A stretch of 33,829 nucleotides of DNA from Gammaproteobacteria bacterium. GTDB taxonomy: Bacteria; Pseudomonadota; Gammaproteobacteria; Pseudomonadales; Azotimanducaceae_A. The position numbers and the translations under genes are program-made. A model generated the notes under the pieces. It was not told where the DNA came from. It worked only from the letters and a program-made list of their open reading frames with translations, and ran no database searches. The DNA is taken from NCBI GenBank assembly GCA_012960755.1, contig DUAT01000048.1, positions 1-33,829 on the forward strand, read 5' to 3'. This document shows positions 33,494 to 33,829 of the stretch, one piece after another (position 1 is the stretch's first letter; each line of letters opens with the position of its first letter).

Positions 33494-33829
33494 ATGAAAC
33501 AGGCACAACGTACCGGGCCATTGGATGATCTAACTATCATCGATTGCACCATGGCTTTTGCAGGGCCGTTTGGCACCGTATTGCTAGCCGACCTGGGCGC
33601 AAACGTGATCAAGGTCGAACCACCCAACGGAGACAATTTCCGCCCTGTTCCGCCCTTCCCGCCCGATTACGAGCACGCCCGTAACCACGCCGATGCCGGC
33701 GTCGATTACGGCATGTCATTCGCTGGCGTTAATCGCAACAAACGCAGTATCTGCCTTGACCTCAAGAAGCCAGAAGATAAAGAGATCCTGCTGCTACTGT
33801 GCGAACAGGCCGATGCCATCGTCGAAAAC
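33494..33829 (+). CDS. CaiB/BaiF-type (class III) CoA-transferase, partial
   Basis: 112 codons are present and the gene runs out of the window. The N-terminal domain is clear: LDDLTIIDCTMAFAGPFGTV, LLADLGANVIKVEPPNGDN and the NRNKRSICLDLKKPEDKE segment. The catalytic aspartate lies further downstream, outside the window. Class III enzymes move CoA between carboxylic acids, often activating a substrate for beta-oxidation. GGAG lies seven to ten bases before the ATG. Confidence 0.92.
   Translation, partial: MKQAQRTGPLDDLTIIDCTMAFAGPFGTVLLADLGANVIKVEPPNGDNFRPVPPFPPDYEHARNHADAGVDYGMSFAGVNRNKRSICLDLKKPEDKEILLLLCEQADAIVEN

Overview
The window looks like a chromosomal piece of a Gram-negative, aerobic, probably marine gammaproteobacterium with moderate GC. 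The support is DbpA with its C-terminal 23S rRNA-binding domain, a bacterial RIO1 kinase, a full-length RecQ with HRDC domain, a PutP-type Na+ symporter, a MAPEG protein and a tRNA-Ser end with encoded CCA. The taxon is inferred from gene content only, because no rRNA is present. The density of catabolic genes (P450, amidohydrolase, acyl-CoA dehydrogenases, crotonases, LLM flavin/F420-type oxidoreductases, TauD dioxygenase, SDR, CoA-transferase) suggests a generalist degrader of hydrophobic compounds such as lipids, terpenoids or steroids.

Layout. 1-46: 3' end of a tRNA-Ser gene, followed by short direct repeats. 0.2-2.5 kb: an HD hydrolase of cyanamide-hydratase type and a GST, overlapping by 4 bp, divergent from a TetR regulator. 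2.9-7.0 kb: an LLM oxidoreductase, a DUF2855 protein and a TauD-like dioxygenase. 7.1-8.8 kb: a decay zone with a frameshifted lipoprotein, a Sel1-repeat protein and a truncated GMC oxidoreductase carrying an in-frame stop. 8.9-10.2 kb: EthD protein, small membrane protein and MAPEG. 10.5-12.0 kb: Na+/solute symporter. 12.2-21.9 kb: the most coherent block, with a crotonase, two metallophosphoesterases, a cytochrome P450 divergent from an amidohydrolase / acyl-CoA dehydrogenase / acyl-CoA dehydrogenase operon, an LLM oxidoreductase and a FadR-type GntR regulator. 21.9-22.8 kb: a second crotonase. 23.0-27.1 kb: housekeeping RIO1-dbpA operon divergent from recQ. 27.2-33.8 kb: LLM oxidoreductase, PLP decarboxylase, methyltransferase, SDR, VOC protein, another LLM oxidoreductase and a class III CoA-transferase cut by the window end.

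Main observation. A near-identical inverted-repeat motif (arms AACTA and TAGTT, six bases apart) lies upstream of the crotonase at 12285, between the P450 and the amidohydrolase operon, and between the GntR regulator and the LLM gene. This suggests one GntR-controlled regulon in which a P450 hydroxylates, a two-subunit acyl-CoA dehydrogenase and a crotonase carry out beta-oxidation-like steps, and an amidohydrolase and an F420/FMN oxidoreductase handle other steps of an unidentified substrate. The substrate and the order of steps cannot be read from the sequence.
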